Below, one piece after another: positions 1 through 6,771 of a DNA stretch of 9,351 nucleotides. The DNA is from Thermoanaerobaculia bacterium (GTDB taxonomy: Bacteria > Acidobacteriota > Thermoanaerobaculia > UBA5066). The translations under genes and the position numbers were made by a program. Position 1 is the first letter of the stretch; each line of letters begins with the position of its first letter. Under the pieces are notes generated by a model. It was not told the DNA's origin, ran no database searches, and was given only the letters and a program-made list of their open reading frames with translations. Location of the stretch: the NCBI GenBank assembly GCA_017999215.1, contig JAGOBQ010000128.1, forward strand, positions 1-9,351, read 5' to 3'.

Positions 1-2143
1 CAGCCTTCGTCGCGGCCTTCGGGCCGGCGGGCGCTCCGGCGGCGACCGGCGGCGCCGACTTCGGAAGGGCGGGCGACGCGGGCGCTCCGGTCCGCGCCAG
101 CTTCATCGCGTCGACGATCCGCTCCGTCGCTCCTTCGTCGCCCGTCGCGCTTCCGGCGGTCTGCGGAACCGCGGGCCGCGCGACCGGCGCGGAGACCGGG
201 GGTGGGAACGGGCTGCGGAGGATCTCCGTCGGACGGTCCGGTCCGGCGGGCGCAGGCGTGCCCGGAGAGGAAACGCCGCTCTGCGGCGGGACCGCAGCCG
301 GCATCGAGCTCGAGACGGGCGCAGGCGCAGCGGGCGGTGCCGGCACGGCCGGAGGGGGCGCGATCGGCTTGAGGATCTCCGTCGGTCGGTCGAACACCGG
401 CGCGAGCGTCGGGGCTGCGGAGGCCGGCGGCGTCGCGGCGGGCACGGGCGGCGTCGCGGCGCTCGGCGGCGCAATCGGCTTCAGGATCTCGGTCGGCTGA
501 TCGATCGGCGGCGCCGGGGCCTCGGACCGGGCGGGAGGCGGGACGACGCGCAGGATCTCGGTCGGTCGATCCGCGATCGGCGGGGGAACGACCGGCGGAA
601 CGGGCGGTGCCGGCGGAACGGGCGGAACGACCGCCTTCAGGATCTCGGTGGGCCGGTCCGCAACGGGAGGCGCGGGGAGGCCCGGGATTGCGTCGATCCG
701 GAGGATCTCCGTCGCCCCGTCGGGCCGCCGCTCGGACGGGGCCTCGTCGAACGGTGAGACCGCGAGTCCGGCCGGGGCCGGGGCCGCTTGGGGCGGCGGC
801 GCCGCCTCGATCACTTCTGCACCGGGAAGGGACGCTTCGACGTCGACGTCGGCCGTCACCGGAGGCGGCGGAGGGGGCGGCGGCGGAGCGCCCTTCTTCG
901 AGCGCGTCGGTTCGTCGAGCTGCCAGTCCTCCGACCCGCCGGAACGCGCGTCGTCACCACCTCCGGCGTTCGCCGGAGCCGGGGCGGCCACGTAGGCCGT
1001 CGCGGGGAGCGGCCGGTGGACCTCGCGGGTGGCGAGGTCGTCGTCCGGCGACCTCAGGCCAGCGGCCGAAGTCGGTGCGGGGGCCGCGGGGGCCGCCGCG
1101 AGGATCTCGAACGGCGACCGCCCCATGGCCGGAGTCGCGGGCATCGCCGGGGCCGGGGCCGGCAGCGTCGACGGCGGGGCCGTCACCGTGGCGACGGGAC
1201 CGAGCTTCTCGGCCTCCGCGACCATCTGCCCGAGGTCGCGGAGCATCTGCCGCTCTTCTTCCCGGGCCTTGAACTCGAAGAGGGCGAGCGCGAAGTCGTT
1301 CCCGCGCTGGAAACGCTCCGCGGGGTCCTTCGCGAGCGCCTTGTCGAGCACCCCGGCGAACTCGGCCGGGATCCCGGCGTCGTAGGTCTCGGGCGGGACG
1401 AACCGCTCGTGGACGATCTTGTACGAGATCGACGTCAGGTTCTCCGCCGTGAAGGGCTTCTTTCGCGTCAGGAGCTCGTAGAGGACGACGCCGAGGGAGA
1501 AGAGGTCGCTTCGGCCGTCGACGGCGTCGCCCGTCACCTGCTCGGGCGACATGTAGTTCGGCGTGCCGAGGAACTGGCCCGTCGTCGTCAGGTTCGACTT
1601 CTCGATCTTCGCGATCCCGAAGTCGGTGATCTTCACCTGCCCCTCGGGCGTGATGATGATGTTCGCCGGCTTCACGTCCCGGTGGACGATCCCGCGGCGG
1701 TGGGCGTAGTCGAGCGCCTCGGCGACCTGCCCGATGATCTCGGCGATCCGCTCGAAGCCGAACGTCGTCTTCTCGGTGACGAGCTGCTTGAGGTTCTTCC
1801 CCTCCACGTACTCCATCGCGATGAACGAAGTGGACGTGGCGGAGTCCTCTCCGACGTCGTGCACCGTGACGATGTTCGGGTGGGAGAGGATGCCGGCCGC
1901 CTGCGCCTCGCGCAGGAACCGCTCCTGGAACTCCTTCTGCTCGACGTCGTCCTCGCTGACGGCCCGGATGGTCTTCAGCGCAACGAGACGGCCGATGACG
2001 GGGTCGCGGCCGAGGTAGACGACGCCCATCGCGCCCTTCCCCAGCTCGCGGATCACCTCGTAGCGGCCGAACCTCTTCGGAGCCCCCGAGGAGAACGCAC
2101 CGGATACGTTCGGCAGAGATCCTCCCGTACGCGACGGCGGCAA
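1..2143 (-). CDS. Hanks-type serine/threonine protein kinase with long Pro/Ala-rich repeat tail (3' partial)
   Basis: Cytosolic eukaryotic-like kinase that transfers the ATP gamma-phosphate to Ser/Thr; its substrates are unknown. Reading leftwards, about 714 residues are visible and no stop occurs before the edge, so the C-terminus is missing. Numbering from the TTG at 2143: glycine loop G35-K-G-A-M-G40, ATP lysine K57, alpha-C glutamate E79, catalytic loop H154-R-D-V-K-P-A-N161, DFG 174-176, activation-loop threonines T186-T188, GTPNYMSPEQ 193-202 and the late arginine R277. All catalytic residues are present, so it should be active. A short charged helical stretch (about 290-315) leads into a Pro/Ala-rich, probably disordered tail with nine prolines at 420-428 and repeated TEIL motifs. 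No membrane segment is visible; one could lie beyond the edge. The start is uncertain: an in-frame TAA at the promoter -10 bounds it. TTG at 2143 has no clear SD, CTG at 2116 follows GGGAGG by 4 nt, and GTG at 2056 would clip the domain start. It is divergent from the EF-G2 gene. Confidence 0.93.
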   Translation of the reverse strand, partial: MPPSRTGGSLPNVSGAFSSGAPKRFGRYEVIRELGKGAMGVVYLGRDPVIGRLVALKTIRAVSEDDVEQKEFQERFLREAQAAGILSHPNIVTVHDVGEDSATSTSFIAMEYVEGKNLKQLVTEKTTFGFERIAEIIGQVAEALDYAHRRGIVHRDVKPANIIITPEGQVKITDFGIAKIEKSNLTTTGQFLGTPNYMSPEQVTGDAVDGRSDLFSLGVVLYELLTRKKPFTAENLTSISYKIVHERFVPPETYDAGIPAEFAGVLDKALAKDPAERFQRGNDFALALFEFKAREEERQMLRDLGQMVAEAEKLGPVATVTAPPSTLPAPAPAMPATPAMGRSPFEILAAAPAAPAPTSAAGLRSPDDDLATREVHRPLPATAYVAAPAPANAGGGDDARSGGSEDWQLDEPTRSKKGAPPPPPPPPPVTADVDVEASLPGAEVIEAAPPPQAAPAPAGLAVSPFDEAPSERRPDGATEILRIDAIPGLPAPPVADRPTEILKAVVPPVPPAPPVPPVVPPPIADRPTEILRVVPPPARSEAPAPPIDQPTEILKPIAPPSAATPPVPAATPPASAAPTLAPVFDRPTEILKPIAPPPAVPAPPAAPAPVSSSMPAAVPPQSGVSSPGTPAPAGPDRPTEILRSPFPPPVSAPVARPAVPQTAGSATGDEGATERIVDAMKLARTGAPASPALPKSAPPVAAGAPAGPKAATKA
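116..712 (-). repeat. TEIL[R/K] peptide repeats in the kinase tail
   Basis: The kinase tail contains six copies of T-E-I-L-R/K. Most are preceded by Asp-Arg-Pro or a close variant and followed by a Pro-rich spacer. The TEIL codons lie at 701-712, 638-649, 551-562, 482-493, 371-382 and 218-229, all in the kinase frame; the threonines are about residues 478, 499, 528, 551, 588 and 639. A related TERI sits at 116-127 (Thr 673). A degenerate copy, with Phe in place of Thr (S-P-F-E-I-L), sits at 1100-1111 near residue 345. Spacing is irregular (21 to 51 residues between threonines), so these are short linear motifs in a linker and not a folded repeat domain. The function is not known. Confidence 0.85.
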
Positions 2144-2150
2144 AAGGATG

Positions 2151-2165
2151 CCGGGAATTTCCCGG
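2151..2165. promoter_or_regulatory. Inverted repeat at the kinase transcript start (possible operator or leader hairpin)
   Basis: Perfect 7-nt arms (CCGGGAA and TTCCCGG) flank a single central base. The repeat begins about two bases downstream of the predicted kinase transcription start. It could be a repressor site or a small 5' hairpin, and the sequence does not say which. It may also be chance in GC-rich DNA. Confidence 0.3.
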
Positions 2166-2173
2166 TGTGGCGC

Positions 2174-2203
2174 AGTTTAGGGCCGCGTGAAAGAGGGTGT
2201 CAA
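2174..2203 (-). promoter_or_regulatory. Sigma70-type promoter for the kinase gene
   Basis: On the minus strand a perfect TTGACA (2203-2198) is followed after 18 nt by TAAACT (2179-2174), which matches four of six bases of the consensus -10. Transcription would start near 2167, giving a short leader before the candidate kinase start codons. The TAA inside the -10 is also the in-frame stop that limits how far upstream the kinase can begin. Called from sequence match only. Confidence 0.55.
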
Positions 2204-2241
2204 CGCACGAAACGCCCCTTCGGCGAAGCCGCGTCGATCCC

Positions 2242-2247
2242 TATAAT
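2242..2247 (+). promoter_or_regulatory. -10 element for the EF-G2-like gene
   Basis: A perfect TATAAT lies 38 nt upstream of the ATG at 2286, in otherwise GC-rich DNA where such a match stands out. The matching -35 region (about 2219-2224, TTCGGC) is poor, so recognition may rest on the -10 or on an activator. Predicted start near 2254, giving a leader of about 32 nt. Confidence 0.45.
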
Positions 2248-2285
2248 GCAGGCCTTTCGAGAGACCTCGCCAAGGGGGACGAAGC

Positions 2286-4376
2286 ATGAAACAGTATCCC
2301 GCAACCGCCATTCGCAACGTGGCCGTCGCCGGCCACAACGGCGTCGGGAAGACCACCCTCGTCTCGGCGCTCCTTCACGAGGCGGGAGCGGTGAACCGCT
2401 TCGGCCGCGTCGACGACGGTTCGGCGCCGACCGATTTCGACCCGGAGGAGATCGAGAGGAAGATCTCGATCGGCCTGGCCGTGGCCGCGCTCGAGTGGAA
2501 GAAGCACAAGGTCAACCTGATCGACACGCCGGGATACGGGATCTTCTCGTCCGAGATGATCTGCGCGATGCGCGCCGCCGACGCGGCCCTCGTCGTCGTC
2601 GACGCCGTCGCCGGGGTCGAGGTCCAGACCGAGAAGGCCTGGCAGGTCGCCGACGACTTCGGCCTCCCGCGGATGATCGTCGTCAACCGGATGGACCGGG
2701 AGAACGCCGACGGCGGCCGCGTCATGGACCAGCTCCAGAAGAAGTTCGGCCGCTCCTGCGTCTGCATCGAGGCCCCGATCGGCCGCGAGAAGTCGTTCCG
2801 CGGCGTGATCGACCTGATCGGGATGAAGGGCTTCCTGACGGACGACTCCGGCAAGACGGTCGAGGGGCCGATCCCGGACGAGTTCGCCGCCGACGCCGCG
2901 ACGCTCCACGAGGCGCTCGTCGAGATGGTCGCCGAGGGGGACGACTCCCTCATGGAGACGTTCTTCTCCCAGGGGAACCTCTCCGAGGAGCAGATGCTCC
3001 CGGCGCTGCGCAAGGCGATCCACGACCGCAGGATCGTCCCGGTCCTCTTCGCCGCCGCCGGCGACCACGAGCGCGGGGTCGAGAAGATCCTCGACGAGAT
3101 CGTCGAGCTCCTCCCCGGCGCCGACTCCTTCCCGGCCGCCGCCACGGGCAAGGACGGCCAGACGGACGTCCTGACGTGCGACCCGAACGGGCCGATCGCC
3201 GCGATCGTCTTCAAGACCATCTCCGACCCGTTCACCGGCCGCCTGACGCTCTTCCGCGTCCACTCCGGGACGATCAAGGCCGACGGGAGCTTCTGGAACA
3301 CGAACCGGGAGACCGTCGAGCGTTTCGGCCCCGTCTTCTCCCCCCTCGGCAAGACGATGAACACGGTGCCCGAGGTCGCGGCCGGCGACATCGGCGTCGT
3401 CGCGAAGCTGAAGGAGACGCTGACGGGCGACACCCTCTCGGCGAAGGAAAAGCCGTACCGCTTCCCCGCCGTCGCCATCCCGGAGCCGGCGATCTCCTTC
3501 TCGATCGAGCCGAAGTCGAAGGGCGACGAGGACAAGATCTCGCTCGCCCTCTCGAAGCTCACCGAGGAGGACCCGTCGCTGAGGTTCCACAGGGACCCCG
3601 ACACGAGCGAGCTGCTCCTGTCCGGCTCCGGCCAGCTCCACGTCGAGATCGCCGTGGCCCGGATGAAGCGGAAGTCGAACGTGGAGGTGATCCTCCACCC
3701 GCCGAAGGTCCCCTATCGCGAGACGATCACGAAGGCCGCCGAGGCGCACGGCCGGCACAAGAAGCAGACCGGCGGCCACGGGCAGTTCGCGGACTGCAAG
3801 ATCCGGGTCAAGCCGCTCCCGCGCGGGAGCGACTTCGAGTTCGTCGACGACATCTTCGGCGGCTCGATCCCTCGCAACTACATCCCGGCGGTCGAGAAGG
3901 GGATCCAGGACACCCGGCGGCGCGGCTACCTCGCGGGCTACCCGATGGTCGATTTCCGCGTCGAGCTCTACGACGGCCAGTACCACGACGTCGACTCGTC
4001 GGAGATGGCGTTCAAGATCGCCGGCTCTCTCGCCTTCAAGGACGCCATGGAGAAGGCGAAACCGACGATCCTCGAGCCGATCATGAAGGTCGGCGTGAGG
4101 GCCCCGCAGGAGTACATGGGCGACCTGATGGGAGACCTGACGAGCCGCCGCGGCCGCCCCTCCGGAATGGACCAGATCGGCGACGACGCCGTCGTGAAGG
4201 CCGAGGTCCCGCTCTCCGAGATGCTCTCCTATTCCGCCGTCCTCCGCTCCCTCACCCAGGGCCGCGGATCGTTCACGATGGAGCTCTCCCACTACGAGGA
4301 GCTGCCGAAGCCCCTCCAGGAGAAGCTCATCGCCGAGCGCGCGAAGCTGAAGAAGGCCGAGGTCGAGGCCGAGTAG
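2286..4376 (+). CDS. EF-G-like translational GTPase, EF-G2 type
   Basis: A 696-residue protein, the normal length for elongation factor G, with all five domains. Canonical EF-G is the GTPase that moves tRNA and mRNA on the ribosome; this one is a paralogue type. P-loop G16-H-N-G-V-G-K-T23 replaces the usual AHIDAGKT; the switch I segment reads ERKISI, with Ser61 where EF-G has Thr in RGITI; G3 is D80-T-P-G-Y84, with Tyr where EF-G has the catalytic His; G4 is N134-R-M-D137. Domain II is roughly 300-385, III 398-472, IV 474-598 (with KKQTGGHGQF at 492-501) and V about 599-680, ending in a charged tail. Known: mycobacterial EF-G2, which I recall as also having DTPGY, binds GTP but was reported to lack ribosome-dependent GTPase activity. 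Inferred: this is a specialised or regulatory paralogue, with the main fusA elsewhere. The ATG follows AGGGGG (2273-2278) by 7 nt. It is alone on its strand, divergent from the kinase and convergent with lpxA. Confidence 0.93.
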   Translation: MKQYPATAIRNVAVAGHNGVGKTTLVSALLHEAGAVNRFGRVDDGSAPTDFDPEEIERKISIGLAVAALEWKKHKVNLIDTPGYGIFSSEMICAMRAADAALVVVDAVAGVEVQTEKAWQVADDFGLPRMIVVNRMDRENADGGRVMDQLQKKFGRSCVCIEAPIGREKSFRGVIDLIGMKGFLTDDSGKTVEGPIPDEFAADAATLHEALVEMVAEGDDSLMETFFSQGNLSEEQMLPALRKAIHDRRIVPVLFAAAGDHERGVEKILDEIVELLPGADSFPAAATGKDGQTDVLTCDPNGPIAAIVFKTISDPFTGRLTLFRVHSGTIKADGSFWNTNRETVERFGPVFSPLGKTMNTVPEVAAGDIGVVAKLKETLTGDTLSAKEKPYRFPAVAIPEPAISFSIEPKSKGDEDKISLALSKLTEEDPSLRFHRDPDTSELLLSGSGQLHVEIAVARMKRKSNVEVILHPPKVPYRETITKAAEAHGRHKKQTGGHGQFADCKIRVKPLPRGSDFEFVDDIFGGSIPRNYIPAVEKGIQDTRRRGYLAGYPMVDFRVELYDGQYHDVDSSEMAFKIAGSLAFKDAMEKAKPTILEPIMKVGVRAPQEYMGDLMGDLTSRRGRPSGMDQIGDDAVVKAEVPLSEMLSYSAVLRSLTQGRGSFTMELSHYEELPKPLQEKLIAERAKLKKAEVEAE

Positions 4377-4404
4377 CTCCGGCGTTCCCCTGCCCGAGAA
4401 CCCG

Positions 4405-4428
4405 AAGGGGCCGCGCGAGCGGCCCCTT
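4405..4428 (+). terminator. Terminator hairpin after the EF-G2-like gene
   Basis: A perfect 10-bp stem (AAGGGGCCGC paired with GCGGCCCCTT) closes on a GCGA tetraloop of the stable GNRA class, 28 nt after the stop codon. Only a weak T-containing run (CTCTATT) follows, so it is a near-canonical intrinsic terminator. Because lpxA converges and ends at 4483, the same hairpin may also stop lpxA transcripts, although the minus-strand flank is not T-rich. Confidence 0.7.
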
Positions 4429-4482
4429 CTCTATTGGTCTGGTTTCGGCGGAGACCCGGCGGTCCGGGTTTCCCCGATCCTC

Positions 4483-5262
4483 CTATGCCCCGTGGATTCC
4501 CGCCTGCGACGACGTGATGAAGTCGAGAAGGACCTTCACGTCGGGAGCGCTCTCGGCCAGCTCGCCGAGCGCCGCGATCGCCGCCGCGTGGTCGTGCCGG
4601 TTCCGGTAGAGGATCCGGTACGCCTTGTTGAGCGACGCGACCCGCTCGGCCGAGTAGCCCTTCCGAGAAAGGCCGACACCGTTGATCTTGTACGCCTTCG
4701 TGTCGCGGTCGCTCGAGGTCCAGGTGAACGGGAGGACGTCCTTGTTCACCGGCGTCATGCCGCCCACGTAGGCGAACCGGCCGATCCGGAGGAACTGCTT
4801 CACGACGACGAACCCGCCGAGGATGACGTCGTCCTCCACGAGGACGTGCCCCGAGAGCGAGGCCGCGTTCGCGAAGACCGTCCGGCTGCCGATGATGCAG
4901 TCGTGCGCGACGTGGGAGTAGGCCATGAAGAGGTTGTCGTTCCCGATGACGGTCTCGTGGTGCCCGGTGACCGTTCCTCTGTGGGCCGTCATGAACTCCC
5001 GGAACACGTTCCGGTCCCCGATGACGAGACGGGTCGGCTCGTCCCGGTACTTGAGGTCCTGCGGCGGCCCCCCGAGCGCGGCGTGCGGATGGACGACGTT
5101 GTCCTCGCCGAGGACCGTCGGCCCGTCGACGACGGCGTGGGCGCCGATCCGGGTCCGGGCGCCGACGACGACGGAGGCGCCGACGACCGCGTAAGGGCCG
5201 ATCACGGCGTCCGGATGGACGGTCGCGGTCTCGTGGACGATCGCCGTACGGTCGATCGGCAT
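4483..5262 (-). CDS. lpxA: UDP-N-acetylglucosamine acyltransferase (LpxA)
   Basis: First step of lipid A synthesis: transfers an R-3-hydroxyacyl chain from ACP to the 3-OH of UDP-GlcNAc in the cytosol; the family is a homotrimer. The 259 residues match the usual length. The N-terminal left-handed beta-helix of hexapeptide repeats (about 3-185) is followed by a helical C-terminal domain. Hallmarks: GGPPQDLKYRDEPTRL (64-79), IGDRNVFRE (81-89) and the S-H-V-A-H-D-C segment (116-122), in which H120 aligns with the catalytic His125 of E. coli and H139 with His144. Lys155 stands where E. coli has His160 (V-H-Q-F reads V-K-Q-F). Gly168 aligns with the E. coli hydrocarbon-ruler Gly173, which by analogy suggests a long (about C14) hydroxyacyl donor. 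The ATG directly follows the fabZ stop with no gap; an AG-rich SD lies inside the fabZ end. It is the last gene of the cluster; lpxB does not follow. Confidence 0.97.
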   Translation of the reverse strand: MPIDRTAIVHETATVHPDAVIGPYAVVGASVVVGARTRIGAHAVVDGPTVLGEDNVVHPHAALGGPPQDLKYRDEPTRLVIGDRNVFREFMTAHRGTVTGHHETVIGNDNLFMAYSHVAHDCIIGSRTVFANAASLSGHVLVEDDVILGGFVVVKQFLRIGRFAYVGGMTPVNKDVLPFTWTSSDRDTKAYKINGVGLSRKGYSAERVASLNKAYRILYRNRHDHAAAIAALGELAESAPDVKVLLDFITSSQAGIHGA

Positions 5263-5736
5263 TCAGCCTCTCTCTTCCTGCCCGCAGTCCTGGATCAGGC
5301 TCATGATCTCCGCCTCGACGCAGAGCTGGCCGTCGACCCGGGCTTCCCCTCTCACCTTCACGAGCGACTTCTTCCGGGCCACGAACTCCACCGTGAAGAC
5401 GACCTGGTCGCCCGGCACGACGGGTCGCCGGAACCGGACGGCGTCGAGGCCCGTCAGCCGGACCTGCCGGCGGCGCGGGTCGTCGACCTCGGCGAGCATC
5501 ATGAAGCCGCCGACCTGAGCCATCGCCTCGACGAGGAGGACTCCCGGCATCACCGGGTTGTCCGGGAAGTGCCCCTGGAAGAACTCCTCGTTGATCGTCA
5601 CGTTCTTGAGGCCGACGACCTTCTGCCCCGGGACGATCTCGAGGATCCTGTCGACGAGGAGGAACGGATAGCGATGCGGGAGCGTCCGAAGGATCGCGCG
5701 GATGTCGAGGCCGCCCCGGTCCGTCACGTCGCTCAT
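5263..5736 (-). CDS. fabZ: 3-hydroxyacyl-ACP dehydratase (FabZ)
   Basis: Removes water from R-3-hydroxyacyl-ACP to give trans-2-enoyl-ACP in fatty acid elongation. It competes with LpxA and LpxD for the same hydroxyacyl-ACP, which explains its place in this cluster. The 157 residues form a single hot-dog fold. The signature GHFPDNPVMPGVLLVEAMAQ (55-74) holds the catalytic pair H56 and E70, and the N-terminal LPHRYPFLLVDR (19-30) is also typical. The open frame runs further upstream to 6117, but the ATG at 5736 is chosen because it gives the family length, has GGGGAG (5742-5747) 5 nt upstream, and overlaps the lpxD stop as ATGA (5733-5736), a usual mark of translational coupling. Confidence 0.97.
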   Translation of the reverse strand: MSDVTDRGGLDIRAILRTLPHRYPFLLVDRILEIVPGQKVVGLKNVTINEEFFQGHFPDNPVMPGVLLVEAMAQVGGFMMLAEVDDPRRRQVRLTGLDAVRFRRPVVPGDQVVFTVEFVARKKSLVKVRGEARVDGQLCVEAEIMSLIQDCGQEERG

Positions 5737-6764
5737 CGCTTCTCCCCGCCCGTCCGGGCGAGCTCGCGCACGAGGCGCGCGGTCTCGGGGAGCTTCTTCA
5801 TCTCGGCGTGGACCCGCAGAGCGTCCCGGTGCGGCAGGTGCGGCGTGCCGAAGAGGGAGGCGCCGTCGGGAACGTCTCCGACGATCCCCGTCTGGCCGCC
5901 CGCCTTCACCCCGCGGCCGATCCGGAGATGGCCTGCGGTCCCCACCTGACCCGCGAGCATCGCCTGGTCTCCCACCGTCGTCGAGCCGGCGAGCCCGACC
6001 TGGCCGCAGAGAACGACGTGGGCGCCGACCTGGCAGTTGTGCCCGACCATGACGAGGTCGTCGATCTTCGTTCCGTCGCCGACCCGCGTGGTCTCGAGAG
6101 TCGCGCGGTCGATGCACGTGTTCGCGCCGATCTCGACCCCGGAACCGACCTCGACGCCTCCGACCTGCGGGACCTTCTTCAGGCCCGTCGGCGACGCGAC
6201 GTAGCCGAAGCCGTCGGCTCCGAGGACCGCCCCCGCGTGGACCTCCGTGCCCGGCCCGATCGAGACGTCGTCGTACAGGACGACGTGAGGGTGGAGCCGC
6301 GCGCCGGCTCCGACGCGGCAGCGTCGGCCCACGACGACGTGCGCGTCCAGGGTCGCGCCGGGTCCGATCTCGGTCCCCTCTCCCACGACCGCGTACGGCC
6401 CGACCGCGGCGCCGTCCGCGACGCGGGCGCCGGCGTCGACGATCGCGGTCGGGTGGATCCCCGGGGGCGCGGCCCGGCGGGGGAAGACCGACTCGAGGAC
6501 GCCCGCGAACGCGAGCGCGGGGTCCGGGACCTCGACCACCGTGCGTCCGGGAAACCCCGACGCGGACCGGGCGAGGAGGACCCCGGCCGCCGAGGCCGCC
6601 GCGGACTTCTCGGCCTTCGCGTCCGCCGCGAACGCGACGTCCCGGGGTCCTGCCGCCTCGAGCGACCTCGCCCCTTCGACGACGACGCCGGCGTCCCCGA
6701 CGAGCCGCCCGCCGCAGGCGGAGGCCAGAGCGGCGGCGGTCGTCGGCGAGGGGAAGCGGGCCAT
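5733..6764 (-). CDS. lpxD: UDP-3-O-(3-hydroxyacyl)glucosamine N-acyltransferase (LpxD)
   Basis: Third step of lipid A synthesis: adds the N-linked hydroxyacyl chain to UDP-3-O-acyl-glucosamine after LpxC deacetylation. The 343 residues are a normal length. An N-terminal uridine-binding domain (about 1-100) precedes a left-handed beta-helix of hexapeptide repeats from about 102 to 300, then a C-terminal helix. G-A-D-G-F-G-Y (182-188), N215-T-C-I-D-R220 and the V-G-H-N-C-Q-V-G stretch around the catalytic H242 (E. coli His239) are the family hallmarks. Its stop overlaps the fabZ start by 4 nt, and its ATG lies 7 nt after the skp stop. The only purine-rich run (GAGGGGG) directly abuts the ATG, which is close for an SD, so translation may be coupled to skp. 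Confidence 0.97.
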   Translation of the reverse strand: MARFPSPTTAAALASACGGRLVGDAGVVVEGARSLEAAGPRDVAFAADAKAEKSAAASAAGVLLARSASGFPGRTVVEVPDPALAFAGVLESVFPRRAAPPGIHPTAIVDAGARVADGAAVGPYAVVGEGTEIGPGATLDAHVVVGRRCRVGAGARLHPHVVLYDDVSIGPGTEVHAGAVLGADGFGYVASPTGLKKVPQVGGVEVGSGVEIGANTCIDRATLETTRVGDGTKIDDLVMVGHNCQVGAHVVLCGQVGLAGSTTVGDQAMLAGQVGTAGHLRIGRGVKAGGQTGIVGDVPDGASLFGTPHLPHRDALRVHAEMKKLPETARLVRELARTGGEKR

Positions 6765-6771
6765 CCCCCTC

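Noticed and set aside
103..474. A 123-codon Arg/Pro/Ser-rich minus-strand frame
   Set aside because: It is an alternative frame of the repetitive kinase tail; the kinase frame itself stays open here and carries the TEIL repeats.
201..720. Periodic GGATCTC-like DNA as a CRISPR array or iteron
   Set aside because: The repeat unit is short and irregularly spaced, and it is fully explained by the TEIL[R/K] peptide repeats in frame with the kinase.
2241..4292. A 683-codon minus-strand frame antisense to the EF-G2-like gene
   Set aside because: It is low-complexity Arg/Asp/Val/Leu-rich sequence mirroring the codon pattern of the GTPase, with no motif of its own.
788..4609. A 1273-codon open frame on the plus strand across the kinase and EF-G2 genes
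   Set aside because: It is Arg/Asp-rich, lacks any recognisable domain and is antisense or out of frame to two genes with clear motifs. Long stop-free frames are common in GC-rich DNA.
4492..5949. A 485-codon plus-strand frame opposite lpxA and fabZ
   Set aside because: Shadow of two well-supported genes; highly charged composition with no domain.
5737..6117. N-terminal extension of fabZ in the open frame to 6117
   Set aside because: The extra residues are Arg/Gly-rich, lie inside lpxD in another frame and have no FabZ counterpart; the ATG at 5736 has a good SD and the family length.
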